NCBI GenBank assembly: GCA_021234155.1
Contig: JAJEKV010000206.1
Span: 312,001-376,000 of the forward strand
Direction: 5' to 3'
DNA from: Isoetes taiwanensis
Lineage: Eukaryota; Streptophyta; Lycopodiopsida; Isoetales; Isoetaceae
Length of the DNA: 64,000 nucleotides
Of the stretch, positions 26,493 through 38,940 are shown piece after piece. Below the pieces are notes generated by a model. That model worked only from the letters and a program-made list of their open reading frames with translations, was not told the origin of the DNA and made no database searches. Every line of letters starts with the position of its first letter. Positions within the stretch are counted from its first letter, which is position 1. A program made the position numbers and the translations under genes.

Positions 26493-27827
26493 TCGAAAAG
26501 AGAGAACTTAAAGACAATGTATACACTAGTAAAGAATTTGAACTTATACCGTTTGCTACACATCCAACAGTCTAACCAAGTATTTGGAATATGCAATGAG
26601 AATTTAGTTTATAGAAGAACCACTATGTAATTTATAACCCCTTTGCTGAATCTGAATAGTCATCCCGACTATATGGCCGAAGCATAGAAATCATTTACTA
26701 AATTTGAATAGTCGCATAGACTGTATGTTTGGAGCAGGAAAAAAGAACATTGGAAAAAATAAGAGCAGATCACCAGCTCTAAACCAGGAAAAATGATATG
26801 ATGCAATTCCAGATAATGAAGCAACTACTGCAAAAGAACCAGATTCAAAGACAAGGAATGCTACTTCAAACGGTAAAGCAGGTGCTGGAAAAAGACGAAC
26901 AAAGCCAGATATGAAACAGGAAATGCTACTACAAAAGGTGAAGGACAATGATCGAGGTTCAAAATCTGCAGTGTTGCTACTGTAGAAAGAATGATATTAT
27001 TGCTTAAAACGCTAAAGCACATTTTGAGCTTCCAGGCAGGGGACGAATTACTCTTTTATCCAGAGTATATCCAGCCGTAAACACAGCTAGAGAGCCAACA
27101 CTTTTTATGGTTTGTCTACTTCACAAATACAAGTATACTCTAAAGCCTAACATGAAGATCAAAGAGCTGGGAGGCCTAGATCATATCTTTTTGGGTTTAA
27201 TCAAAGTGCAGTCTAGGTTTCTGGCATCTTGAACGAAAGCCTTGATCCCTACCTGTGAAGTCAAAACAACAAGAATATAGATGAGTCAAAGCAAGCAAAG
27301 TGGCAATCATCGGTCGAACCCCTAAATCCTTGGAGCAAGTAGAGATCAAACACGAAATGGACTTTTCAAAAACCAAAAAATGAATGGGCTTAACTAAAAA
27401 GCTCTCAAATCTCTTCCTTTCCAGAAGATACGACCCAAACTAAGGGACCTCCTAACAAAAACCTGGGGAAAGAAACATCAACGAAATTATAAACAAAGCG
27501 AGAACAAACTTTCAGAAACCACAACCAATATAAGATCATTTCATGGAGCAGAATTGTTGAACATCTGGCACTTCAAAAAAGGAATGTTCTTAATCAAAAC
27601 TTGAAAAAAATGTTTGTGGCAAAGTTACCTCTTAATCAAAACGTAGAAAAAGAAACACAAGCAAAGGGGCATGGCATCATCTAGAATCACCGCTAGATCA
27701 TGCCCCAATCCAAAAACAAGAGATGAACACAGAAGCAACTCCCTAAATCATTTCGCAATCCAAAACTAGGATGAACATAATACAAAGCAACTCCTTGTAA
27801 CAAAGCACAAAAGATAGAATGGGATGG
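26493..27827. other. Intergenic, no gene recognised
   Basis: There is no convincing frame on either strand. Around 26650-26950 a phrase ending in AAGCAGGTGCTGGAAAAAG and related A-rich phrases recur imperfectly. The longest frame (26948-26691 minus) is hydrophobic low-quality sequence with no domain. Confidence 0.4.
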
Positions 27828-27876
27828 GATGGGATGGAATGGATGGATGGATGGATGGATGGATAGACAGATAGAA
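27828..27876. repeat. (GGGAT)n/(GGAT)n microsatellite
   Basis: Three GGGAT units change into several GGAT units and then GATAGACAGATAG. It is a simple repeat, distinct from the (GA)n tracts and with no LINE attached. Confidence 0.9.
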
Positions 27877-27884
27877 TAGGGAGA

Positions 27885-28223
27885 TCAGCTCAAGAGAATG
27901 CCAATACAAGAGGAATACGAAATGAGATGCATATATAGAAAAGATGATCCCAACATAGCAACATCCCTTGCCAAAGGATGTTGGTTCCATGGATTCAACA
28001 TTTTTCCTTCCCATTTCACATCCTTAGAGAACGGTAGTCGACTTAACAAATTCAGAAATACCTCCCAAGAAGCGTGAGCAGCCTTAAGTGCTTCTTGTTC
28101 TTCTCCAATTGCACTTTTGAAAGCTTTTTTGTGCTTGAGATTGAGAACCCGTGGGCCAGGTTGAATGACGTCATAGCCCCAGTATAGTTTGCCCCTATAG
28201 ATAATATCATGCCCTATTACCAC
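27885..28223 (-). CDS. Unidentified 112-codon reading frame
   Basis: The frame opens MVIGHDIIYRGKLYWGYDVI and includes KHKKAFKSAIGEEQEALKAA and SWEVFLNLLSRLPFSKDVKW. The middle is amphipathic and looks more protein-like than its surroundings. I do not recognise it and there is no splice or promoter evidence. It may be an exon of a decayed gene or a chance frame. Confidence 0.2.
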   Translation of the reverse strand: MVIGHDIIYRGKLYWGYDVIQPGPRVLNLKHKKAFKSAIGEEQEALKAAHASWEVFLNLLSRLPFSKDVKWEGKMLNPWNQHPLARDVAMLGSSFLYMHLISYSSCIGILLS

Positions 28224-30243
28224 AATCTACTAAATGAAAAAACCTTTTGAGGCAGGGGTATTTTAATCCTAGTAGTAATGGTTGTACTAGCCCATTATAT
28301 GGGTGCCATGACCTCTTGGCCTCCATGGATATTAAGAAAGCTATTCTATTCTACTCTATAAAGTTATTCCTTATACTAATGGCAAGAAAGTAACTAAGAT
28401 CATGTAAGTTAGATTTCGAATAAGCAGCGCATATCCAACACGAGCATCTGATGTAATTGGGGCTACATGTCTTCCCCATGTAATGAGATGATCCGTGAAT
28501 TCCTTGAAGCACCTCTCTTAGCCCACACATCGTTTGCAATCACACATGATCTTAGTGGTCTAGTATTCGTGCAAAACTTGATAGCTAATTTGGTGTGAAT
28601 GTAATAAATAAAAGCAATGGCTTTTTACTGATAAAAGAGAAAGCTCATCTTATGACTCTCATCTGCTAACGTTCTCTATAATCAGGTAGATTAACACGAT
28701 TAGGAGGAACACCATCATCCATTAGTAGAAGGTCCTTCTAAGTCAAGCAAAGAAAGGAAATTAAGTCAGGGGTTTTTATCGGGGTTTTTATTAAAAAAAC
28801 ATATCAGACGTTACATCGCACTTAAAACATAGACTTCGCACCCACAAGGGGATGTCGCATGTCCTATGTCCAAAGTTTAAACATGCAATGTGGCATGCCG
28901 CACCTTCAACGTGATTTCACATGTGCTACATCGAACATTTAATATGCCACATGGTACATTGCAGCTGCAACATGGCGTGTTACCATTGCAGCATAGGCCG
29001 TCATTACGTCTGTTTAGACGTCTTTATGGTCTTTAGATGTATGAGTATTTTTAACGTGTTCTAAGAAAATTTTATACGTACTTTGAATACATATTTTACA
29101 ATAAAATATGTAGTACGAGTATTACTTATACATTTATGAGTATATAGCCAATACAATATAGGCCATACAATTCCTATAGGCCTATAAATTTATACATATA
29201 ATTGTATAGCCAATACACTCTAGACTATACAATTTGGGTAGGCCTATACATTTATACAATATGTATAGAAGTATAGGCCTAAATGTAGGAGTCTTCTAAA
29301 ACATATTTCATAGGTAGAATACGGTATTTTATTCGATTAAAAAGTATTGTAGCTTATTTATCAATAAAATCCATCCATTCATTTATTTTCAATATTAAAT
29401 TTTCTTTTGCACGTCACGGCATGTGCGATGTCGTATTTTTTATTTTTCCTAATCTATTTTACTTAATTTATATCATTAATATTATATTAAATTAAATATT
29501 GTACATGTGATATGTAATGCTGCTTGCTATGTCTCCTAAACACCTCGGTGCCACATCTGAGTCATGTGCGGCCATGTTTAGGTCGCTTCTGAGTCACTTT
29601 TGTAGACGAGTGCGACGTGTCTCCAACGATGTCTAGGTCACGTCTGGGTCACATCACCAGACGTGAACAAGACGTCGCTACATGCCACTAGCCGCCATAT
29701 GTGCTGTTGTGTTTACCAAATCAAGATTTACCACAACTGGACAAATTTTAATTTCTTTTCTAAAATTGATAATAAGTCACAATTACTCAATATCTAGCAG
29801 CAACAAGATTTAAAGTCTTTCTATACAGATCTTGAAGATGTTTTATTGACTATTATCTTAAAATTGGGTTTCATGCCATTCCTAGGCCCAACAAAGAGAG
29901 AGAATTGATTGTTACTTGTTCAACCTTGTGTCAAATTTAAAAGACATAGAAATGCCTTCATGTGGATCTGAACAATGTAAAGCACTAATTCATAGTAAAG
30001 TGAATTTAGTTATTTGCTTTTGATAGGTAATAAGTTTAATGAATGTAGCAATTTGCTTTTTACCTTTTATATGTGATTTTCTGCAAGTTGTATGTTAGTA
30101 CATGATTGGAAATTTTAATCCCACACATTGCAATAAGCCACTAGTAAAATCAAATTCATTGCCAAATTTTTATATTTTTTAACATGAGAATATTCGAATA
30201 ATTAATATGAATCAGTTATCCTCATGATTTTATGCATGGTGTT
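28224..30243. other. Region downstream of the MAP kinase gene
   Basis: A/T-rich, without identifiable coding sequence. From about 28800 to 29020 and 29510 to 29700 it has GC-richer phrases built on ACATCG/GCACATG and ACGTCT. An imperfect tandem duplication lies at 29144-29258. The kinase's 3' UTR on the minus strand begins here. Confidence 0.4.
29144..29258. repeat. Imperfect tandem duplication, about 61-bp period
   Basis: ATAGCCAATACAATATAGGC (29144) and ATAGCCAATACACTCTAGAC (about 29206) open two units that both continue through ACTATACAATT/CCATACAATT and end GGCCTATA...TTTATAC. Confidence 0.7.
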
Positions 30244-31430
30244 TTAGGAACCTGAAGCTTGTGTCTCATTCGCATCTGGATGATAATGGCACATTTCCTT
30301 CCATACCTCCGACCTCAAAGCATCTTCTTTAAGTTCCTCATCTTCAAACTCGAAGTCAAAAGACTCTGTTGCTGAAGGTTCTAAAGTAGAATCATGCAAC
30401 ATTGAAAGATAAGGATGATCTAAAGCTTCAACAACAGAGATGCGTTTTCTAGGGTCAAATACAAGCATCTTGTCTAGAAGATCAAGAGCTTGAGGATCTG
30501 AGCGCGGATACAACTTTTCAAGTGGAACTTTAGGGGCATGTGGAAGAGATCTAATATAACTACGAGCTTTTTGGCTTTGAATAAAATCTAAGTCATTTGG
30601 TTCTGGAGATCCCATTGTGCCTATGATCAGCTTTAATTGATGGATATAGTCCTTCCCTGGAAATATTGGTTTTCTACCAAGCAACTCTGCAAATATACAA
30701 CCTGCTGACCACATATCAATTGATGCACTATATTCATCGCAAGAAAGAAGCAACTCTGGAGCTCTGTACCATCTTGTCACAACATATTCTGTCATAAATT
30801 GTCCTTTGTCACTGCTAGTTCTTGCTAGTCCAAAATCACATATTTTTAAATCACAACTTGCATTTAAAAGAAGATTGCTGGGCTTCAAATCTCGATGTAA
30901 TACATTTGCAGAGTGAATAAATTTCAAACCCCGAAGAAGCTGCATATAACCAAATTACGAGAATAAATTTGACCTCATATAGTTGTAAGAAGAGATTACA
31001 AAGGTACCTGATATATAAAATATTGACAATGATCATCTGACAGTGATTGAGATGATCGAATAATTTGGTGCAAATCCGTATCCATGAGTTCATACACAAT
31101 ATAGACGTCATTAAATCCATTTTTATCAGCAGGCTTCATAATATCTTTGATTGCAATAATATTCTCATGAGTTAGAGATCGAAGAAGTCGAATTTCACGA
31201 AGCGTTCTTCGGGCATCTGTGCTATTTTCAAATGCATTGGTGATCTTCTTGATAGCTACTTTTTCATTGTTCTCAGTATCTGTGGCAGAACAGACTATTC
31301 CATATGCCCCTTTTCCAACTGGTTTAATTGGAATATATTTTGTGTCAATTTCAAACAAACTTCTCCATAACATATAATAATGCTTTCCTGGAGCAGCCGT
31401 GCCATTGGGAGGATCGACCTTCTGTGCCAT
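30244..31430 (-). CDS. Mitogen-activated protein kinase, plant group C type (two exons)
   Basis: Exon 1 (31430-31008, 141 codons) and exon 2 (30939-30244, 231 codons plus stop) join in phase 0 across a 68-bp intron, giving 372 residues. The N-terminus [10 protein letters not shown], the [20 protein letters not shown] block, [20 protein letters not shown] and [15 protein letters not shown] point to the group C MAPKs (MPK1/2/7/14-like; MPK7 has a very similar length). Visible residues: glycine loop 39-44 (GKGAYG), Lys61 in VAIKK, Glu79, HRD 156-158, DFG 176-178 and the activation motif T191-E192-Y193, phosphorylated by a MAP2K. All catalytic residues are present and there are no stops, so it looks functional as a cytosolic/nuclear Ser/Thr kinase of a signalling cascade. 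The start codon has context AATCATGGC. It is the only clearly intact host gene here. Confidence 0.95.
30940..31007 (-). other. Intron of the MAP kinase gene (68 bp)
   Basis: The minus strand reads TATCAG|GTACCTTTG at the donor and TATATGCAG|CTTCTTCGG at the acceptor. Splicing joins YFIYQ to LLRGLK, the place where the two-exon group C MAPK genes also carry their intron. Unspliced frames run into it (30851-31120) and are not real. Confidence 0.93.
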
Positions 31431-34400
31431 GATTTACTTTGGACCCTTACTTGTCATTCCTATGCATTTCATGTTCTTAGCAAAACTCTGTCATTGCCCT
31501 GTATAATTAGGCTTCACAAAATTACAAAATACTAGACAAGCTAAATTAGATCTTTGGATGAAACATATAAAAACTTTAGTTAGATATGGAAGTTTTGTAA
31601 ATAAAGGCCACGACATTCTGCCCCGAAACACTAAGGGGTATTGAAATTTGAATAAGGTTTACTTGTGTTTTGATTTCTTTGAATTTTAATCTACTCACAA
31701 ACACACCTTAAGTTTTGCAATTTATGTCTAAGCAATTGTATATTGAGGCGTCATTGAGATGGTAAAGATTCGTGTATCTGTTTAAAAATTTGCGTACTAA
31801 TCTACTCCTTCAGTATCAATATAGACATTAACTATTCATTTTTCCATTCTTGAAGATTCATTTGGATTTTAAAAATTGGAGTATAGATTTTCATACACTT
31901 TCATACATCCTAAAATTATTAGAAAATGTCATTTAATATTTTAGTGCCACAATTATTTCATCAGACATTTGAATATTTTCCACAATAACTATTAGATTGA
32001 TCCATGGGGCCATTTTCATATCTTTATATCTTCTCATTCTTACCTCTTCTAATGCTGAGAACCGCTGCGAAAAGAACTTACTATGAAATACCTGTATATC
32101 ATATCAAATCAGAAAGTGCTGCATTTTCTATTTTTATGTATTAAAAGCAAAAGGATGTATTAATAGCGCCACTATTTCCAATTTGTGAAAAATTGCATAC
32201 CCATCCCATCCAATTGTACCCAATTGATATTATTGATATTATTATAGGATCTTCCCTCTACCTAATTAGTTATTATTGTACCTAAGATAACCAAGTAAAA
32301 CAAATAACTAGTACAATTGCACCAAATCTATGTTTGTTGACATTTCCGCTACATATACAAGCATAAACAATTCTAAATAAGCTCAACATATCATATATAA
32401 AAGCATAGACCAATAAGTAAATCTTATGCCTACGACAATTCTAAATGATGCAATCTAGAGCCCCCTAGTTCAGAGACTAACTATGAATTTTCCAATGTAG
32501 TCTACACAACACCAATATTCAATCCCTTAGGAACAGGTAGTGTATAGAAAACCATGGCTTTATGCTATCATTTCTACCTCTCCTCCAGCTCCAAAGAGCT
32601 TTGCTCCTTGTTCCGTAAAAATTATTTGGACACTTATTTGGACAATGATCTACCTTCCTTCATATCACATACAAAACGATTGATACTCGACAATACAAGC
32701 ACAAATGAAGCATCACCATCTATTTTTATAGACATGAATGAATCATTTCTTTTGTATGTCAACCAAATAAACATTTTTCTATTTCAAACTCGATATGCAT
32801 CAAGTTATTTAATCACATCCTTGATTTGAAAATTATGAGTGGAAAGTATTACAAAACCCTAAATTGAGATGGTAAACAGGTTTTCAAAGGTACATAAAGT
32901 TACTAATTGATTAGTCAACTCCAATGCTCATACAAATAACAAATAAGTATCGAACTTTTGAAGCCAATTGCAAGCTTAACTAGATCATTTCCAAAATCCT
33001 CATTTCTTCACTTTTCTCGAACCTTTAAAGCTAATCCTAGTCTAGCAGTCCATTCATCAAATTTTTGCAACTTGTCCCTTCCTTTTTTTATGAAATACAT
33101 GTTGCATTTGCTCAAGAGAAAAACACGAGCATATCTTGTTGAACAAGACCAACTAAGGCCAATATTGCAAAATAACCAAACAAGGCCAATATTACAAGAC
33201 AATAGGGACAACTTCTACCCACTACAACCTACAGATGGTGTCATTAGCATCGAGCAACAAACGATGCCAATTGATATGTAGATCTTAGCATTAAAACAAC
33301 TCTAGTGTTTCAAACCTATTACCTTAGGAACTACATCATGATACACATAAACATCATGTTAATAAGCACATGCTTATGTCATGATCCGAGATGGTAGTAA
33401 ACATGACAACATTGATTGCAGCAATTTCATTCAGTCACATTTTGTTGGGGTAATTGTTGAGAATATTGCAATACTAGAGCTTTCAAATCAAGGTTCTACT
33501 AGTGGGTTGACGCAATACTTTCTACTCATTCCTTTCTGTAGTTCAGTATGGTATCTTAAGATATAAGTTGAGGTGAGATATACAAGATCCGGAATGGAGA
33601 ACCATGGATGAATCACCGACAATTAAATATGTTCTCATATAGTGGCATAACAAAATATGACATGTCCTTGCATCCCATTTGTAACCAACGCGAAGGAAAT
33701 CCATCAGACCATGTGGACAAGATTCTTTTACACCTCTAGTTCCCTGGTGAAATACAAGAGTTCTATGATCTAAAATTGGGTACCATCAGCAAATATGAAA
33801 AGCTTAAGTCTGAAATGATTATATTTGGCATTTAGCATATAAGAAAAGCTCTGATTCCATAAATATAGACAAAGATTCACTATGTACGCTGTTCTTGAAC
33901 TGTTAAATTCAACAGCTGCAGTAAGGCACAAAAAAGAAGAGATTGGAGAATTGGACCCCAGGCCCAAAACGACATAATTTGTTCCTCATTCTAGGAAGTC
34001 AATAAATATCCCTTCAAAAAGAGAGAATTGCCACAGTTGGCAGTCAAAGACACACAGAGTCTGCAATCTTATTTTTGGATATTCCTTGAGCTGGAAACGC
34101 AGCCACTAAACCAATAGCACAGCCTAATATCATTCATGATCTTGCTTTATACAAGCAAGCCTGACTTCTGTAAGCAGCAAGCATCTTGCCTTACCTGAAG
34201 ATGATCATTAATCGACTGAATCCTTTTCCATTTGTTTATCATAGAACTCCAACTAATTCATGAGAATTGTTTCTTATCTACCCAGAATTCATCAATTTTC
34301 TTATCTACCCAGAATTCATCAAACATATGATGTAAGGTATATTTTTCTCTTCAAAACATCGCAAGAACTCGGCCCAACTCAACAAACTAGGCTCTATTGG

Positions 34401-35977
34401 TATTTTATTAAAAAAATCCTCAACTTCATCTATTCGCCATGCTCTAGCTAAAAGTGAAAGCATGCATCTGCTGCTAGTGGTCTAAAGAGATAATCTTGTA
34501 ACGTAGAATCAAAACAATGATAACCTTCATCAATTAAACCCCCTACAACAATGAATTCTTACTTCTCTTGCTCTTAAGTTTATGTAAGCTTTTGGCACGC
34601 TCCATGCTCATGTTCTGCAAAAAAGCAATTTGCATTGTCATAACTCCGAATGAGACAAAGCTAAAAGTTAAATGTAAATAATCTTTCGGAATCTCCCCCA
34701 CAAAGCATTGATGTTCTCATTGTATTGTTTGGCTGTATGCCCAAGAGGCCCTCTCTCTAAACCATTTTTGTACTATTGGTTGGCAGCTTATCCTCTCTGC
34801 CCACTAGAAACCAGCATCTCAATCTCATCTACATAAATCTGTACCATTGATCGTAGTAAACAATGTGTGCAAGCATATCACCATATCGAGGACTGTATGC
34901 AGTTGTACTGGACCCTAATTTTTGTTGTTTTCATCATATATCATGCTTATTTTAAAGCAGGAATTTTTAGAAACTGGTAGTAGATGTGGTTTCTTTTCTT
35001 ACTAGAGTTTCAATTTAAATCATGTATTGGTTTCAATGGCCAATTTTACCAAGAACAACCAATGTGCTAAACTATGTAATGACAAGAAAACACAAGAGAT
35101 TCGAACCAGCAATTGAACTAAAATTCTCCGAAAATAGTTGAAGTAGCTTCTGCTTGACAGGTTCGTACATGCTCAATTAATTAATCAAGTTCAATTGCCT
35201 CTAGGCATAGGATGTACGGCCCCTCTGAACCCCTGATGGACTAGCATTCCCCTGTGCCATCTATGATCCTTTATTCCTACCAAGTTCTAAAGAGCATAAA
35301 TAACTTCACTTAAAGTCCTTCTCTGTGCCTCCTTCCTTTGCATTCATGCTTAAACAATTCGAGCACAATATGGTGCATTAGCACCAAAAATTCACAGATA
35401 TGGATGTTCTTAGCAGTCCTAACAATTGTTTGCTTTGTTTCATAAGTTGTCTGGTATATTATGATTCTTCATACAGCCATGCCTTTGAACAAAGTGACAT
35501 ATAGTTTCCTATGGAAATTTATAACCTGTAAATAAACAAGAAAGCACTTACGGTAGAACTCCAGCAAGGTTTCCATTTAAACCAGAATAAAGACCCTTAA
35601 GAGATAATCCTTCCACCCAATTGAGCTGCCTGCAAAAACCTACATATGCGTAACGTGATATCGCCCATAAGCGTAATGAGAAATCCTCAAACAAGTATCT
35701 TAGAAATAGAAGTTACAATAAGCAAGAAGTAGATAGTTAGGCATTATCCACCAAACAAAATACGAAGAAAGTTAGCGGACAAGACTGCAGCAGATTATGG
35801 CAGGCTGAAGGTCCATTACAGGACTCATGCACCTTTTGAAGTTGGAAGCGACAGGACTTTCTCAAAAGGACACGAGCAACTAATTTTCAGCCAAATCGCA
35901 CTAAGCCTAGACCGAGAAAATAATTTCAAACAAACAAATTAAATGCCAAATGGATAGTTAACTGTCCCAAAAAGGAA
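31431..35977. other. Upstream region of the kinase gene and intergenic DNA
   Basis: A/T-rich with no gene I can support. Frames at 32554-32829 and 32958-33281 (plus) have no recognisable domains. The phrase AAGGCCAATATT is repeated near 33155 and 33182. A 26-bp phrase TTTCTTATCTACCCAGAATT + CATCAA is tandemly doubled at about 34270-34321. The kinase promoter must lie in the first kilobase on the minus strand, but no TATA box is convincing. Confidence 0.4.
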
Positions 35978-36020
35978 ATGTCAATTCTATTGTATCCGTA
36001 CTCCTTGGGAAGCTTAGTCA

Positions 36021-36222
36021 ATAGTTTAGAGGATCCCTATGCAGAGGTAACCTATTATACTGCTGAGCATATGCACAGCCCTAAATATGACAAATATATT
36101 CTGATGCAATTGCCTGGAATTGGGGAGCTGCCAAACTATAATACCGCGTGTAGCCACTAGTTTAAAAGATGCCTATGCAGAGGTACCCTATTATACTGAG
36201 TATAGGCACAGACCCTATAATC
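36021..36222. repeat. Direct duplication, about 65-bp units 137 bp apart
   Basis: TAGTTTAGAGGATCCCTATG continues to GCAGAGGTAACCTATTATAC at 36021-36090. It is echoed by TAGTTTAAAAGATGCCTATG + CAGAGGTACCCTATTATAC at 36158-36222. No coding content. Confidence 0.75.
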
Positions 36223-36799
36223 CAAGAAAAGATAGGAGGCTTACAAAGCAACATGCAGCGTCATAACTTCAAAGACAAACCAAGAATTGATCTTGTGCCA
36301 GCACATATACGCTCTTTATCATTGCAACATCATGAGCTGATAATAATTAAATAAGGAATAGCCACATTAGAGATACAGAATGCTGCATTTTCATATAGAA
36401 TTTTTGGTTCTGCAACACATCAGCAGCAAGGTATGAAGGTATGTAGATCAAAATGTGGATTGAATACCATTGCTGTCCTAAATAGTCGCCTCAGATTCTC
36501 ACTAGAGCACCATACTGTACAATGTGTCAGTGCCCAACATCATAGCAAAGGGGAAACGTTTTGGTCCTTCAAATTCCACTAGAATCATAGCCATATGCTG
36601 GTGTATTGAGTTCAAGCTGTTCCTTCTTATTTGACGCATTGAAAACAGCCAACAACTTAAGAGACATACAGACTGGCATACTTTTCTGTTGACGAATTAA
36701 AAGCCATAGACTGTATAATTGCCATAGAAAGGCTGGCACCAGAGAAATTATCATTCAGGCCTTGTTCATCAGATAAAACTTTTAATCATGTCATGCAGA

Positions 36800-36870
36800 G
36801 GTTCTTACTAAAGAATGCATTGTGCATGCCTTTGCAACCAGAGGTTTTTACTAAAGAATGCACATGCCCT
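36800..36870. repeat. Short tandem duplication
   Basis: AGAGGTTCTTACTAAAGAAT and AGAGGTTTTTACTAAAGAAT, each followed by GCA, occur about 45 bp apart. Confidence 0.7.
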
Positions 36871-37029
36871 TGCAGCTAGAACTGACGCTACCACATATAA
36901 ACATCAATTTGCACAGATTACAGAGCAAACTCTGGCAAGTGGACATGTCAGTTCATACCAAAGTGAGCACCCGAAACGCAAATGGCATGGCAAGGTAAAT
37001 CACGTCTCAAATGCCAGGACGTCATTATT

Positions 37030-37512
37030 CTGTGATGCCAGAAACTATGACCTTGAATATGATCTTAATTAAGGCTGGTAAAGCTACGATAGATAGGAGC
37101 TAAGAAAACCCTGATTTACCTTTGTGGAGCATCTTCTGATCTAACCATAGGCGACGATCCATACCTTTGTGGAGCATCTTCTGCTCTAACCTAGGCAAAG
37201 GTCCAGAACGGCCATTGAATTTTAAAAACAGTCTATTCTAAATCATGAACGAATGGCTTAAGCCACATCCAACTCAAATTATCCTGTGATGCCGGGAACT
37301 ATGATCTTGAATATGATCTTAATAAGGCTAAAATAGAGCTACGACAAATAGGAGCTAAGAAAACCCTGATTTACCTTTGTGGAGCATCATAAGGCGTCGA
37401 TCCATACCTTTGTGGAGCATCTTCTGCTCTAACCTAGGCGACGGTCCAGAACGGCCATCGAATTTTGAAGACCGTCTATTATTGTAGATCACGATCAGAT
37501 GGCTTAAGCCAT
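37030..37512. repeat. Tandem duplication, 254-bp period, with inner doubling
   Basis: Unit 1 (37030-37263) and unit 2 (37285-37512) share TGTGATGCC(A/G)(G)AACTATGA, then TAGGAGCTAAGAAAACCCTG, CCAGAACGGCCAT and ATGGCTTAAGCCA. Within each unit the phrase ACCTTTGTGGAGCATC is itself present twice. Units differ by scattered substitutions. Confidence 0.85.
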
Positions 37513-37700
37513 AACCAAAACAGATTTTTTGACACGTGGATAGAGTACCTTCGAGATAAGGGGCCACTCATGGTCAAGCTGTTCAGGCTGTTGCTTTAGA
37601 AGACTGGCAAGGCATTTTATTTGTTGGCATTTTGGTTTAGGCCTAATTAGTTCTGTAGAAGACGATGGTTCTAAGTACTCCCTATTTGGGTTGGGCTCCC

Positions 37701-38128
37701 ATGGAAACCCTTCCAATTTTCCATGGAAACCCTTCCTATTTTCCATGGAAAATTGGATTCCAGCTTTCATTAAAACGAGGAAGGGTTTCCTATTTTCCAT
37801 GGAAACCCTTCCTATTTTCCAAACATGAAAAATAGGAAGGGGAAACCCTTCCTGGTTTTAATGGAAATTGGAAGGGTTTCCAATTTGAAAATCGGAAGGG
37901 TTTCCTCTGAAAATGGGGAGGGTTTCCATTTTAATTTTTTTTTTTTCAAGGCGCACGCCGCCCAACACGCACGCCGCCATTAATGGTGCACGCTCATGCA
38001 CGCTCATAAATATGCACGACACTCAAGAATTTAAATTTTAATTCAAATGGAAACCCTTCCTATTTTCCAAACCCATGGGAAAATAGGAAGGGTTTCCACA
38101 AATGGGGGAAAATAGGAAGGGTTTCCAC
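37701..38128. repeat. Cluster of inverted short repeats (TGGAAACCCTTCC / GGAAGGGTTTCCA)
   Basis: At least ten copies of a 13-bp core lie within about 430 bp in both orientations, usually joined to TATTTTCC or AAAATAGG. Forward copies: about 37702, 37724, 37800, 37840, 38048. Reverse copies: about 37779, 37869, 37894, 37917, 38087, 38114. Opposite copies can pair into several alternative hairpins. There is no coding content. Confidence 0.88.
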
Positions 38129-38140
38129 GTTTCATCAAAA

Positions 38141-38236
38141 AAAATTTAAGGGCGCTTCTTGCGCCTTGGTCTCCGCCATTGCATCTCAAAAATTTTAAGG
38201 GCGCTTCTTGCGCTTTGCTCTCCGTCATTGCATCTC
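38141..38236. repeat. 48-bp tandem duplication
   Basis: AATTTAAGGGCGCTTCTTGC followed by GCCTTGGTCTCCGCCATTGC repeats as AATTTTAAGGGCGCTTCTTG + CGCTTTGCTCTCCGTCATTG. Confidence 0.85.
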
Positions 38237-38935
38237 CTTATGCTAAGATGGCAATTTGATATGGTAACATCTGTTCAACAATGCAATACTGATACCAGTC
38301 CAAGTTTTGGATTGAAGGAGGTTACGTGATCCACCCAAACCTTATTAGAACCCGCAAAGATATGTATGGTGTCACTTTATAATCTATAAGTTGTCATCAA
38401 CTAGGAGATCTAAAAGATGAATCCCATAGCCATCAAAATTGCCCAACATTTACAACTACCAGAGCTACAGAGCTACCTTGTCTGCATATTCTTTTACACA
38501 CATCTAGCTGCTTGCTTTGCTCAAGCAATGTGCACAAACATACCGAGCAGGACACGTTGAACTATACAAATTTCTAGTTTTCTTTTAAAAATCTTGCGAG
38601 GTTCTCTATTTATTATAATCCCATATAGAAATGAGTTTAATGTATTGGGTGTGGATGATAAAAGAATCAAGCCATCAATTCAATTCATATTTCATTTTTT
38701 CAAGCTATACCTACAAAACCATATAAACCAAAGGCCAACTCTATGTTCATTAGAACTTTCTTGTAGTGGACTCTAATAACAAGATGCTCCAAGATCAATG
38801 TAGCGATATGAAGCAAGAGTCAAAACGATGATAACAATTCCATCCAAAGCTAGGCCATGTGGAAGAAATTTAAGTGAAGTTGAAGAGACTTGGGGGGAGG
38901 AAAAGAGGCTAGTCTATATTTACCTACTTTTTAGA
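38237..38935. other. Intergenic, nothing recognised
   Basis: A/T-rich DNA with no reading frame of note between the repeat cluster and the TRIM element. Confidence 0.4.
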
Positions 38936-38940
38936 CCATC

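Noticed and set aside
30851-31120. 89-codon minus-strand frame overlapping the kinase exon junction
   Set aside because: It reads through the intron in a different phase; the spliced kinase explains the region.
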